Shown here: positions 30,417 to 41,909 of the stretch, in pieces
Layout of the letters: every line of letters begins with the position of its first letter
How positions within the stretch are numbered: position 1 is the first letter of the stretch
Source: Acanthochlamys bracteata
Lineage: Eukaryota; Streptophyta; Magnoliopsida; Pandanales; Velloziaceae
NCBI GenBank assembly: GCA_019914995.1
Contig: CM034132.1
Coordinates: 2,792,501 to 2,856,500, forward strand
Length of the DNA stretch: 64,000 nt
Reading direction: 5' to 3'
Position numbers and translations under genes: made by a program
The notes under the pieces: model-generated
Database searches by the model: none
The model's input: the letters and a program-made list of their open reading frames with translations, nothing else
Told to the model about the DNA's origin: nothing

Positions 30417-33400
30417 CTGTCGGATTTTCTGGTTCAAGTCCAAATAATGTCAAGAATGGTCTTGCAAGGTCATCCTCAGCAGAATCCACATATATAAACA
30501 TTATCTGCATAACATGAAAACACAAAAAGCAGGCTAACTGATCAGGTTACATGTAAAAATAGCTAGCATAAGAAGATACTCAGCTAACAGGATTGTGAAA
30601 GTTCAATGAATTGAATTTAACACCTTGGACTTGTAGTTTCTTGCAACTTCTTGAATTTGCAACTGCAGGTGACTGAACTCTTCGACCTCGGCAAAATCAA
30701 ATACCTGAGAAGAACTTGTTCAGGTCAGTACTATCCGCATATATGTACCTGGTACTTGGATAAACATCCATAAGTGCAAACTCCGTGCGAAAACTAACAT
30801 TCTCGTGAAATGACAATACATAAAAATTGCATCTCGGATCAGCATAAATATGTGAAGGATGGGAATTGATAAGGAAAAAAATTATTTTGTCACATCAGAA
30901 TTTTTTCTAAAATAAGCTTTTGGGAGCCATAGTAGGTAAATACCGTATCAAAGTAAATATTTCTCATCATGTGTTCATAGTTTGATTATACCATAGACAC
31001 CAGTATTTTTATATTTGGAGGGAAGGCTTGTAAGACTATACTCAATGCTTGCTTGTTGCCCAAGCATGCAAACAGGTGTGTTTCTTGGCTTTAGATTTGA
31101 AACTCAAACTATCCTATTTCATCATATATGGCAAGCCAATTTAGTGACACGGATATAAAGATCACTGGATTATAGAATAACATTATCCACCTCTATATTT
31201 GAAAGGCCACTTATATGAGCAATTAGCACATCCAAGTATGTTGTGTTTAAGACATACTGAGACCAGAAGAACCAACCAATCTGTCACGGTCATAAACATG
31301 AAGGTAATTTCATCTTTACACTTAATATGTTAGTATTATTTCATTCCAAACCTATTGGTTTATTCGTATTATCAATAGAAGTACTATCTGAACCATAGAC
31401 AGGTTTGCTTAAGCATATCATATTCTATTCATCAAAGTTATGTGCACCACTTTGAGGAGAAACTCTGAGAGGTAAAACAAACCTGTAAAGTAATGGGGCT
31501 TGAGATGACAATTGCATAATTAAGTTCAGTCAAGGTAGTGAGCTAGGGGAATTTATTGTACTCTACAAATTGCAATATCTTCTCCTCTTCAACAATATCC
31601 TCTGCAATATGCACAACAATAAGTTGATTATAAGAATATTATCAAAACACCATCTTGTTCGTGCATTAAAGAGTATCAAACTTAAGGAAGAAATTAAAAG
31701 GCTAAACCTTGTGTCATGTGATTTCAATTGTTTTGAAATAAAAAATTGTTTGAAATAAAAAGTTGTTAGTAAAACTTAGGTAATCCTGATAACATAAATG
31801 TATGCTTCACATTATGAAACTAAAATTAACTAAAAAGAATATTCTAACAGCTTTATGATATTCTTCTTTGTATGCATTAGAAACCAAAATTTGAATTTGC
31901 GAACAAGAAACAAAGAAACAATTCATTCAAAAAAAAAAAAAAAAAGAACAACTACCGGCTGGAAACCTACCAAATTCGGGATCGCTTTTGACAAGACCTA
32001 TAAAGCACTCTTCATTTCCTATGCCAGGATACAGAATCTTCACTAAGTCTAAATGATTGACTTCCACAAATTGGAATTCACTATTGGAGATGGCTGCTTT
32101 AACAAATTCTTCGCACTCACGCCCCTGTACAAATACACAACATAAGAAACCAGTAAAGATATGAGAAGAACTTCACTAGAAAAGTAATAGAAGTACGGGT
32201 AAACTACGCTACATAAAGGATGGCTAATCCTAGATAGACTTAATCTCATATCAGATTAAACAAGAGTTTCTGGCACCACCCACAAAAGCTTAGTTAACTA
32301 AGAACTTTCATAACTTTTTAAAGAAAAAGGTCAGGTTGAACATCAAATTAGAGCAGGGTATAACAAAGAAAGCCGTTATCCATCAGCAAAGTCATAAACT
32401 GAGAATTAATTTATCCACAATTACACATACCTCAAAACTTTTGAAAGAAGCCAACAACAAGTGTATTCTGCTTTTTAAGGAGCTCTTCAGCTGTAACTAC
32501 AGAAGATAGTCTGACAACTGGGGCACCAGTCTTCTTTTCACCCAAACCACTATCTCATCCCTAGGCAAGTAAAATTCCAGGAAAGTAAAAGTGAGATTCT
32601 TACAAGCACTTTGAATTGTGTAAGCAAACGTAAAGCTTTTCAAAAGACCAACAAAATTTCCTGGTACCTTGAAGCAATAAAAGTTAAAGCTTAGTCATAA
32701 TGATTCATAAAGTTGTTTGGAAGAGTGTCTATGAGACTAGGTGTATCTTTTATAAGTTCCTTCTTGTAATAAGATTGCTCATTTCAAAGCATGGGATTGT
32801 ACACTCAGACATCTAAATCTACTACTAAATTTAGGAAATTCAATCCCGTGCACACTGAGTCACTGCTACATATCTAGATCCTAAACACTAAGCCATAAAC
32901 TGAAACCCTGTTGAGTTATAAAGAATTTGACTTCAGAATTCTATCACCCAAACAAAACACTCCATAAACAAAATCAAATCCACCAAAATCATTAAAAAGC
33001 AACAAGAGAAACAATAAATCTTGACAACAACAACATAATTGCACTACTACCATCAACTAATTCCAATCAATTAATAATTAAAACCCATAAAACACTTATG
33101 CAGTAATCCTCCATTATAAGTCTGAGTAGTCCCATTAACAACAACATACCCTTTAATTTCAAGAGCCGCAGCGGCTTTCGGATATCTCTCGGCATCGACC
33201 TTCGCCATTAAAACTCCACTTCCAACTCCTTCAACTTCAATGCTGCTTCTCCGAACCTCGGGATGAGCTCAGCACTCCGTCTGTCACAGGGCCTGCACCC
33301 AAGCAACCGAACGACCTCATTGTTCTCAATAATCTTGTCCGCGTTATCGCTGTTGAGTTTGGTAACTATTCTCTGTGCTTTCTTTGCAACGTCTGCTTCT

Positions 33401-33573
33401 TCAGAAGACTTCAACAGTTGAGAATCGCTTTGTTCTTCCGCATCGATGGCTAAGAGTTCATCGAGATCTGCGTCGTCGTTGAGATCTTCGTCACCGTTGA
33501 TGGTGATTGAGAGAGACGAAGAAGAGAACTAGAAGAAGAAGAATGGTGAATTTCGAGAGCGGCACTGGAGTGT
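30417..33573 (-). pseudogene. PDI-like (PDIL1-5/1-6 type) pseudogene
   Basis: Minus-strand remnants in order: a hydrophobic signal-like stretch (FTILLLLVLFFVSL) with GTG where ATG is expected near 33,570; DLDELLAIDAEE and SAELIPRFGEAALKLKE (33,570-33,150); EIVVWVKR and AEELLKKQNTLVVGFF (about 32,568-32,432); AAISNSEFQFVEV and CFIGLVKSDPEFG (32,127-31,971); EEEKILQFVEYNKFP then a stop (about 31,604-31,482); VFDFAEVEEFSHLQ (30,705-30,625); and IMFIYVDSAEDDLARPFLTL (30,505-30,417). The order follows Arabidopsis PDIL1-6. Defects are frameshifts at about 33,230 and 32,550, an in-frame TAG at about 31,550, a missing GYPTLLLFVNG exon part, missing C-terminal exons, and loss of the APWC-type active site, which reads CRPCDRR. 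It cannot make an isomerase. Confidence 0.85.
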
Positions 33574-34244
33574 TTCTGTGAGATTCAGAACTGAAGGAAA
33601 TTTTCGGAATAGTTGCAGAGGCCCAGAGGGAGAGTGAAGTAGCAGAATGTGCCGAAATTCTATATAAAATTTGTTAGATGCCGAAGTGAGAATGTGGGAA
33701 TTCTGTCCGACATTGAGAGAGATTAAATTAATAAACCGAATAAGTTTGTTACCGAAAAGTAGTTCGGCACTTCGGCTGCAGGCAATAGTAGTCGGGCCAT
33801 GTGGGTTTTTGGGCTTATTTATCATCCATCAAAATTATTTTTTAAATTTATTTTTAAATATAAATAAATAAAATATTTTTTATTTTTAAAATTTAGTTTT
33901 CAATTTTAATATAAATTTTATTTTTTATAGTATTTTAAAATTTATTTTATTTTAAATTTACTTTTAAAAAAATAAATTTACCTCAAAAGTAAACACGCAC
34001 CTTTCTCTTTTTACAAAACATCATCCCCCGAAAGAATTATAATTAATTATATTACCATTTAATTGGAAACTTGAAACTTGAAAGAGCACGGAAAATTAAA
34101 TAAAGAAGCTGCAAAATTATCAACTTAAATGGGCTTTTTGGGCCTCTTGGCTATTGCGCAAATACGGCCTAGTTCAAGTTGTTAATCGGATTCTGTACAA
34201 CTGTCGAGTTGGTTTGTTTTGGATTTGCTGTTCAAGAGAAGGGA
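33574..34244. other. Divergent intergenic region with AT-rich block
   Basis: Between the head of the PDI-like pseudogene and RBL11. Positions about 33,826-33,990 form an AT-rich MITE-like block whose edge reads CTCAAAAGTAAACACGC, similar to AT blocks elsewhere in the window. No gene is seen. Confidence 0.4.
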
Positions 34245-36942
34245 ATGATGGGCCAGCAGCAGCTGCTGCTGGCGTCAGCGCCGCGACTTGCTCCGGTGCC
34301 GGTAGCTGCTGCTGCTGCTGCCGTGCGCGGTGGTGGTCGTTCTCGGTTGCTCGATCGATCATCGCCAGTGTTGTCGTTTACTGGCGGGGGCTCTCGAAGA
34401 TGTTGTCTCTGTTGTAGAGCAAAAGACCCAGGTACACTCTGCTCTTTTGATACCATTTGATTTCGAAGAATTTTGATTAGCTAAAAGAATGATTTTGTTC
34501 AAGTTGTTGTATATGTTCTGATGTTGCTAATGTTGAAGATAGTGCTGGTAGAAGTTGTTCTTTTTTTTTTTCGGGACATTGTTACATTTTCCACCCTTTA
34601 ATTGTTGATTGGGAGATACCTTACTAAAAGTCTTTTATATTATGCTTAGGGTATATAACATTGAAACCATTGATGCTTGTGTACAAGAATTGATTGAATA
34701 CTATCGACTCGTTACTTAATATGCCTATGCAATAGATTGTTTTAGTTCCTTGATCAAAGGCTTATGCTTTCTACTCATTTATATATTTCATGCTATAGTA
34801 ACTGTTGATTTAATAGATAGAGTCTAGTTGAATTTCTCCTTTGCTTTTAAAGTGTTTTGCAAGTTGATTTTTTACCCCCTCTATTTCAAATGTCTGCTAG
34901 ACATAACAACAGATTTGGAGCTTGCGAAAGCTAAGGGCAGGAGGGTACAAAGCAGGCCTGCTAATGGGATATTTTGGATCTTACTTCTCAACCTTGGTAT
35001 TTATGCAGCAGATCACATCTTCAAGGTAGTAAAACATCTGATCCTTTTGACTAAATGCTCTAACCAATTAACTACAAATTGTCAGTCACCTATCTATTTG
35101 AATTCTGAAATTTGATGAAAACATGCCATTCGGTCCATCTATAAATTTCAATGTGAAGCTTTGTTAGGCAAATTACTATCACCCTGTATGTTATTTTCTT
35201 TTTACTGCAAAAATCCCTGAAGCCATCTAGTTTTGACTGGTATATCGGAAGGTAGCAACAATTGGATTATCCTTGATACGTCTAATGAAGTATGCTTTTT
35301 TGACTTGTGATGATACTGATGCTGAAGAACAAAGATATATCTACTCGTATTTTAACAAATTAAATTATAACCTAATTACGTGATTATCGTAGATACTTTC
35401 CTATTTTCAGGTAAGTTTGATGAACCAATATTAAATATAAGAAAATTAAAAAAAAAAAACTGTTTAACTTAAGAGAAGTTTTGAAGTATTTCCTTTGTTT
35501 ACCAGCTTCGAGGGGTTAAGTCTCTATATCTATACCACAGTTGGCCCGCTTGGTATCAATTCGTGACGGCATCATTTTGTCATGCAAATTGGTGAGGCTC
35601 CCTAACCTCGCTGACTATCTGTTGTGTATATGGTTTATCTTGAAAGGAGCTTAAACCCTACTTCAAATTTAGTCCATCTAGCCTGCTACTTCTCTTACAT
35701 CAATAGACATATGCTGCTAGTTTGGTATATTGCATGTCAATGTTGCATATAATCTTAGTTATGCAGTTTTTGTATTTATATTTAACAGGAACCATCTCTC
35801 CAGCAACCTTTTTTTCTTATATATTTTTGGTAAGTGTAATATTCTTTTTTTGCTTATTTAACTAAGCCATTTTAACTGAAAAATGATGATTAGCATCTAT
35901 AACTTTTTATTTCTCAAAGAAATAAGCTTTAATTGTTTTAAGCTGCTTCATCTTCAATTAGGAAAGCTTGTTGAAGAAGAGGAAGGCAGTTTTGCATTGT
36001 GGATCTCCTACATTTTGACAGGTGCTGGGGCAAACCTAGTTTCGTGGCTGGTACTTCCTAGGAATGCAATATCAGTAGGAGCCTCTGGTGCAGTATTTGG
36101 ACTATTCGCTATCAGTGTCTTGGTTAAAGTATGTGCCTATTTTATCAATGAGATTGCATTCACGAGTGATACTAAAACTGTAATTTTGCAGATGTCCTGG
36201 GATTGGAGGAAGATACTTGAAGTTCTTATCTTGGGTCAATTTGTCATCGATAAGGTAAGCTATTAGGAATTTGATCCTCAAAATTGCTGCGTCCATCTTC
36301 AAAGTGTTGGCAGCTGAAATGCAGCTCTGGAAATGCTATGTTCATCGAATGACTACTCTGCATGGTATTTAGGCTTGTATATAACACGAAAGATTGTTAA
36401 TTGCTACTCCGTATGTGAATGAGTTGTACGTTTACTCTGGCACAGTATCCTGATCGGAACCTACACTTTGAGTGAGTTGATTTCTGATATGTAGTTGAGA
36501 GAGACTTGATAGAAAGTTTGTTTACTGCAGTTAGAGTGTGCTTTGTGGCGTTTGTCTCAATAGTTTGGTTGTTAAAACTGGCCCTTTAGGGGTTTGAGGC
36601 TTGAATTACTAGTATTGTACTTTATCTTGAAAATTCTCACATCCAATAATGCTTGTCCATGAAGTGTCAGATGTCATTATGTGATGATGCAGAACTATTG
36701 ACTCATGGCTGGTCTGCGTATCATTCCTTATGCAGGTTATGAATGAAGCACAAGCTTCGGTAGGGCTTGCAGGTCCAATGGGCAAAGGATACTCATTGCA
36801 GAATGTGAATCACATTGCTCATCTCTCTGGTGCTCTTGTTGGTGTTGCTCTTGTGCTCCTCATTAGCAGAGTACCCTCCCAGTCCCTGAGCAGTGACGTC
36901 AAACCTTTAAAAGGGGACCAAGATAAAAGAACTTGGTCTTGA
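34245..36942 (+). CDS. RBL11: Chloroplast rhomboid protease RBL11
   Basis: Seven exons (34245-34431, 34901-35025, 35506-35591, 35789-35829, 35962-36128, 36192-36254, 36736-36942) encode 291 residues. The first 60 residues are Ala/Arg/Ser-rich and low in acids, fitting a plastid transit peptide. The rhomboid core follows: WILLLNLGIYAADHIFK, the loop motif SFCHANWNHLSSNLFFLYIFG, the nucleophile box SVGASGAVFGLF, and the partner histidine in NHIAHLSGALVG. All catalytic landmarks are present. Rhomboids cleave substrates inside the membrane; Arabidopsis RBL11 sits in the chloroplast inner envelope. The chosen ATG is the first in frame after an upstream non-ATG region; the next codon is also ATG. 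Confidence 0.95.
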
Positions 36943-37831
36943 TACTTGATTAGACCACTCTTAAGCTACTTGGAAACTTTCTTAATGATGAATTCAGGTT
37001 TAACGTCTCCAGTATGTACCCAGTTTTTGTTTTTCAAGTTTTCTGTTGTTCATCAAGATAATTATGTAAATAAGCAGCAAATGTACTTAGATGCAAATGA
37101 ATACTAGGTGTTAGTATATGATTGCATATTCAATGACATTTGAATTCATATTTAAAACTTAGTGACACGTGCCTGGTGTAGTTAGTTATTCACATCACAA
37201 ATACTTCCCATTTATTTGAGTACAAAATGAATTCTGAACAACTTCCAACTTAATTAATTTGGCTTTGGGTATCAGCTAGCAATGGCTCTATATTTGAAAA
37301 AACATTGTATCAAAAGATTGAATCAGGTAGGTCAACACGAGATGCTGTACCATGATGCCCTAAATAAACAATTTCTGTTGCAAAAACAGCAAATCTCTGA
37401 CAGTTAAGTTACATGCTTGTGCTATCAGCAAATGAAACACAAAATAAAAATCTTTGGATTAATATTTGATAAATTTGAACCTGTTGTTTCTGAACTGTAT
37501 ACACTGTTTTCAAAAGGTAAATTTAGAACCCACAAAGTTCTTTGAGGAGACGGCAAATCCACTCATCTAAATGATGGGAGTTTTTCAGACAAGGTTTGAG
37601 TTGTTAACCATAGCTTGTCAAGAAAATGTGCCGATCCTCTCCTGCTGTAGTGAAATACTCCATGTAAATTAAGCACTGGCCTGCTCAGTTGCTTCACCCA
37701 TGTTCTCCAAAGAGAATTCATTACCATATTCCCACTTGCTTCACCCAAGTTGTCCAAAAAGAATTCTTTACTCATATATTTCATCTTCTTCTGAAAGTCA
37801 ATGCCGTTCTCATAACAATAAAACCCATACT
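36943..37831. other. Convergent 3' regions of RBL11 and the PPR gene
   Basis: The two genes end toward each other with about 0.9 kb between stop codons. The sequence is AT-rich with no repeat or coding signal that I recognise. Confidence 0.4.
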
Positions 37832-40809
37832 TTAGTAAAGAAATACGACTTTGTATGAACAAAGACCATGGATTCTGTGGTACATCATAAACTGTTTTCG
37901 GAAAATAACACGTGAATGGACATTGAAACCATAAGAACATCTATAACCCATTCGCCTTGTAGAAGGGCAAAGGATGTCAGTTATGACCTCAGCATCTTGC
38001 AGTGTGGTTCTACTCCTGTTACTTATATTGACAGCTTTTACTGAAGAGTTGGATGAACCAGAAAACAGACTCTGTTGAACTCCTAAGTCCTTTGCCAGAT
38101 AAACATTTGAACTCCTTAATGGTTGACTTTCATGGTGATCACTAATAGACCTAAGTACTCTGCTAGCCTCTTCTAGCATACCCAGAGCTCTCCAGGCGTC
38201 AGCTACAAGACGAAAGGTATTTTTCTTGGGCAAGACCCCCATGTTTCTCATCATTTCAAGTATCTCTTCCGCTTTCCATGGCTGTTTTACTTCTCCAAAT
38301 CCCCATATAAGAGTTTCGAAAGTCTTGATGTTAGGTGTCACGCCAGACTCACACATTTTGTTGTAGACCCTCATTGCATTTTCCATATTAGCAGCACTAC
38401 ACCACCCGCTGATGATTGTAGTGAAGGTCACAACATTGGGACGAATTCCAAGTTCCTCCATGGTGCTCAGAAGTGCTTCGGCCTTATCTGGTTCCCGTGC
38501 TCTTACGTAACCTTTAGCAAGAATGCTATATACCTGAGAATCTGGTTCAATACCTACCTGCAACATGGCATCAAAAACCTCCCTGCACTTTGCCATGGCC
38601 CCCATCGCACCCCATACATTCATCTGGTGGCTATATGTCACAACATCTGGTTTGATCCCAAGCTTTTCCATCAAATGTAAAACCTAGTAACAAAAAAGAA
38701 AAAAAAGAACTGTCAGCTTCAAAACAAATCCATTAAGCGTCTAATAACAGCCGTCCGATAATAGTTACATTATCAAAACACAAGGACAAAAAAATGTTAA
38801 AGAAGTGTGATGGATTGACAACAGATGAAGAATATTAACTTTCATTAATCTGAACGGTCTTGTTTTAGTTGAACAGAAGGCAGCTTGTAACTTTTTATTG
38901 GAACAGCCATTTGGAAATTGAAAAGACAAAAGATAAACAAGATTCTGAGTAGAAGTTTCACTCACTTCATCAACACCAGCTGTGTCCTCAACATCCAGAA
39001 ATCCCTTAATCAAGGTGTTGAAGATAATAACATTTGGCCGAATATCAAAATTCTTCATCCAGTGGACACACCGCAATGCATCTTGCATTCTACCTTCTTT
39101 GCAATACCCACCAACAATAATGGCCCAAGTGCGCTCATTAGGATGGAGTTTCTTCTGCATTTCTAGTATGAGTTCCTCAGCTTTGTTTGTCTCTCCATTT
39201 TGTGCATAAGCCCTTGCAATGGTATTATAAGTAACAACATCAGGCCTTAAACCTGAAGCCCTCATCACCTGAATGGCATTCCAAGCTTCAGCCAAATTCT
39301 TTTGATCACACCATGCCTTGATAACTATATTATAAGTCTTTATATTTGCCCTTGTTTTTTCATTGGAAGACATCATATCAATAAGTTTTTGTGATTCTTC
39401 AGGTTTCCCTACGATCCCATAACCTTTGATGAGGGTATTGAATGTGCTTGTAGTTGGTTCACAGCCACCTTCTTTCATCTTCCACAAGGTGTCCATTGCT
39501 TTGTCAATTTTTCCAGCTTCCGAGTAAGCATTTATTATAGCATTGTAGAATATAGAGTCAGGTTTCACGCCACTCTCTTCTATCTGTGCAATGAGAGAAG
39601 GAATAAATTTGAACTGCTTCTGAACTGTCATGGCTGCTAACAATGTTGTATATGTCACCAAAGATGGACTGTGGCCTTCTTCTATTATTCCATTAAATAT
39701 CTGTTGTGCTACATGCGGTTTCTTTTCCTTTATTACAATGTCCATCTTTTGTGTTCTTGCACGAACAATGTTGCAACCTTTTCCCCTCAAACAGATTTGG
39801 CAGACTACACGACTTCGAGCATGTGAGCTCTTTTGATTTTGAGAAGAATCCTTACTGCCATGTTGTCTCTGCAATTTAACAAAAGTTGCATACAATAGAG
39901 AATCATATTATTACAAATTAGAAGGGTCTACTATATTGTTGGTGACTCAGAACAGTATATAAGGGTATTAATAACAGGACGCACAGCTACCTCATGAAGT
40001 TTCTTAAGTGTGAAAAGCTATTTCCTGATGTGAGTTAGGACAGAAATACAGAAATAGAAAATGAGGCACTCCCTGTTCACTTAAGCATACTTCGCATTTG
40101 GATTGCAGAAGTATATGAGCATTCGGATTGCCCTGTCATTGTTGTTCCGTGTTTACAAATAATAATCAAGCTATGAAACATTGATCAGAATGAAGAGAAC
40201 AAATTTGTCTCTGTAAAATAATTGGACCATTAGATGTAAGAACCTAAAAATCTGCAAATGCAACTATCAGAACAAAAACAACAACCACCTAAGCTTTTAT
40301 CCTCTTGAGTGGGGTCGGCTACATGAATCTGTTTTGTTCATTCTGTTCGATATATACCAAATTCAGCAAAAAAATCTAATTTATCTAAATCCTTCACCAC
40401 CATCATAGTCCAAGTTAATTTTGATCTATCCCTTCTTCTGCTAAAGTGTTCTCCTGGAATCTCATTACTCTTATGCAGTTCAGCATATTTAGGTCTGTGC
40501 AAGACACAATTTATTATTAACTAAAATAGATTCTCTTGAAAATCACAATTATATGATTTACAACCATTAATTTTTGCTCGTACGGGAATATCTAGTACAA
40601 AAAACCAATGATCTCATATATAGAAATAGACTATAGTTTATGTTTAAAATTCGAGCGAATGAATAGTTAATAATGTATGGCTTCCACAAACATAGAAGTT
40701 GCTTTACCTTGACAGTTGTTCCTTCTACTTTCTTTTCCCGATTCGTTGTTCGACCAACAGGAACCTTAGTCACCAAATCCATGGGGCCCAATTGTTCAGA
40801 TCCCTCCAT
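37832..40809 (-). CDS. P-class pentatricopeptide repeat protein (At5g25630-like)
   Basis: Three exons (40809-40708, 39868-38966, 38683-37832) give 618 residues. After a short N-terminus with [10 protein letters not shown], about eleven 35-residue P-type repeats run from about residue 75 to 480, for example [93 protein letters not shown] and [13 protein letters not shown]. The C-terminal region holds a Ser-rich linker and [12 protein letters not shown]-class PPR proteins bind organellar RNA and affect its stability or splicing. No convincing transit peptide was recognised, so the compartment is uncertain. It ends convergently with RBL11; Arabidopsis RBL11 (At5g25752) and At5g25630 are also close, which suggests conserved synteny. 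Confidence 0.9.
40281..40475 (-). mobile_element. Au-SINE-like retroposon remnant
   Basis: Inside the first PPR intron, the plus strand reads ACAACAACCACC followed by CTCTTGAGTGGGGTCGGCTA and CATGAATC. That is the reverse complement of the conserved 3' part of plant Au SINEs, which end in a TTGTTG repeat. Similarity beyond about 190 bases is weak. It is a truncated or degraded copy inserted on the minus strand, the same strand as the host gene. Confidence 0.6.
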
Positions 40810-41909
40810 TGTTCTACAGTGGTCTGCTTCGATGCAGGTTTGTTCGCCTGAACATCAGCTCATTCTAAACCTATATCAGAAGCTAGTACTTTAATCTTCA
40901 GCATGTACTCAAAGTTTGAAGTATAACATCACACGATGTATTTATTACAATTACCAACTACGAACATAAATAAATATTCTTTTCAACTTCAATTACTCAA
41001 TTTAGTCCTTCTAAATAGGATAGTAGAATGCTTAATCCAACTATAATCTGAGTCTTGAACCCCAGCACCTAAAAAAAGCTTTTAGTTCACGGTGTTACGA
41101 TGCTTGAATAGTTCAAAGTCATTCTCAGATACGTAAACTTGTAAACAAAAAACTTCTCTAAATCATAGAAACTCTTTTTTGCTCTTCTTCTAAAACTGGA
41201 AATAGAGCTAAAGTTATAATCCTGTACTCCGACACAGGTAAAAATGACAATGTCACTCATCGAAGAAGTAAAACATTAAACAAATCTGAGAACCAAACAC
41301 ACAAGAACCCATTTCATATGAGTGAAAAAACAATCTCGGTTTTTCTTTCCTTACACCAAAAACACTTCAACAAAACAACAGAGAAATAGTTCACAGACAG
41401 TGAAGATCATCACCTTGAATTAGTGCACAAGTTCTTCTATCCCATCTTCAGACAACTCAAGACAACACTTCTTTTTTTCATTTATCTTTCTTCTGTTATT
41501 ATTATCTATCCAGATTCCAGATGGTAACAGCAGAAAAAAAGAATCCAAACCAATTCAGTTTTGGGCCTTCAATTTTTGGGTGGTGTTTTCTATCCCCACG
41601 GTCTCTCCAATTATGTCATTTTATTTATTTATTTTTTTTTTTGTTCAATTTTATTTAGACTTTAATGGGCCTAGCAAAACAATATGGGCCGGGTTAAATT
41701 TAAAGGTTTTCTTTTCGTACGTGTCAGTCCCACGTATGCAAATTAGTCCCTTTCTGGACGATGAAGAAGGGAATGGGCAAGCATTCAAAGCGGCAGCTTC
41801 TTCCTTCTAGCAGCAGTAAGTTGAAAACCACGAAAGAGGAAGAAACTATTTTTTTGGGGGAAAGTTGGGATTTTTTTGAAGAATTTTTGTTATCTTGATT
41901 CAATTTCTA
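40810..41909. promoter_or_regulatory. Divergent promoter region of PPR and PXMP2-like genes
   Basis: About 1.1 kb separates the two start codons, which point away from each other. No TATA box is obvious. A T-rich stretch (about 41,627-41,646) and two short dispersed words (GGGCC near 41,560 and 41,690, TGGGCC-type elements common in housekeeping plant promoters) lie on the PXMP2-like side. Confidence 0.4.
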
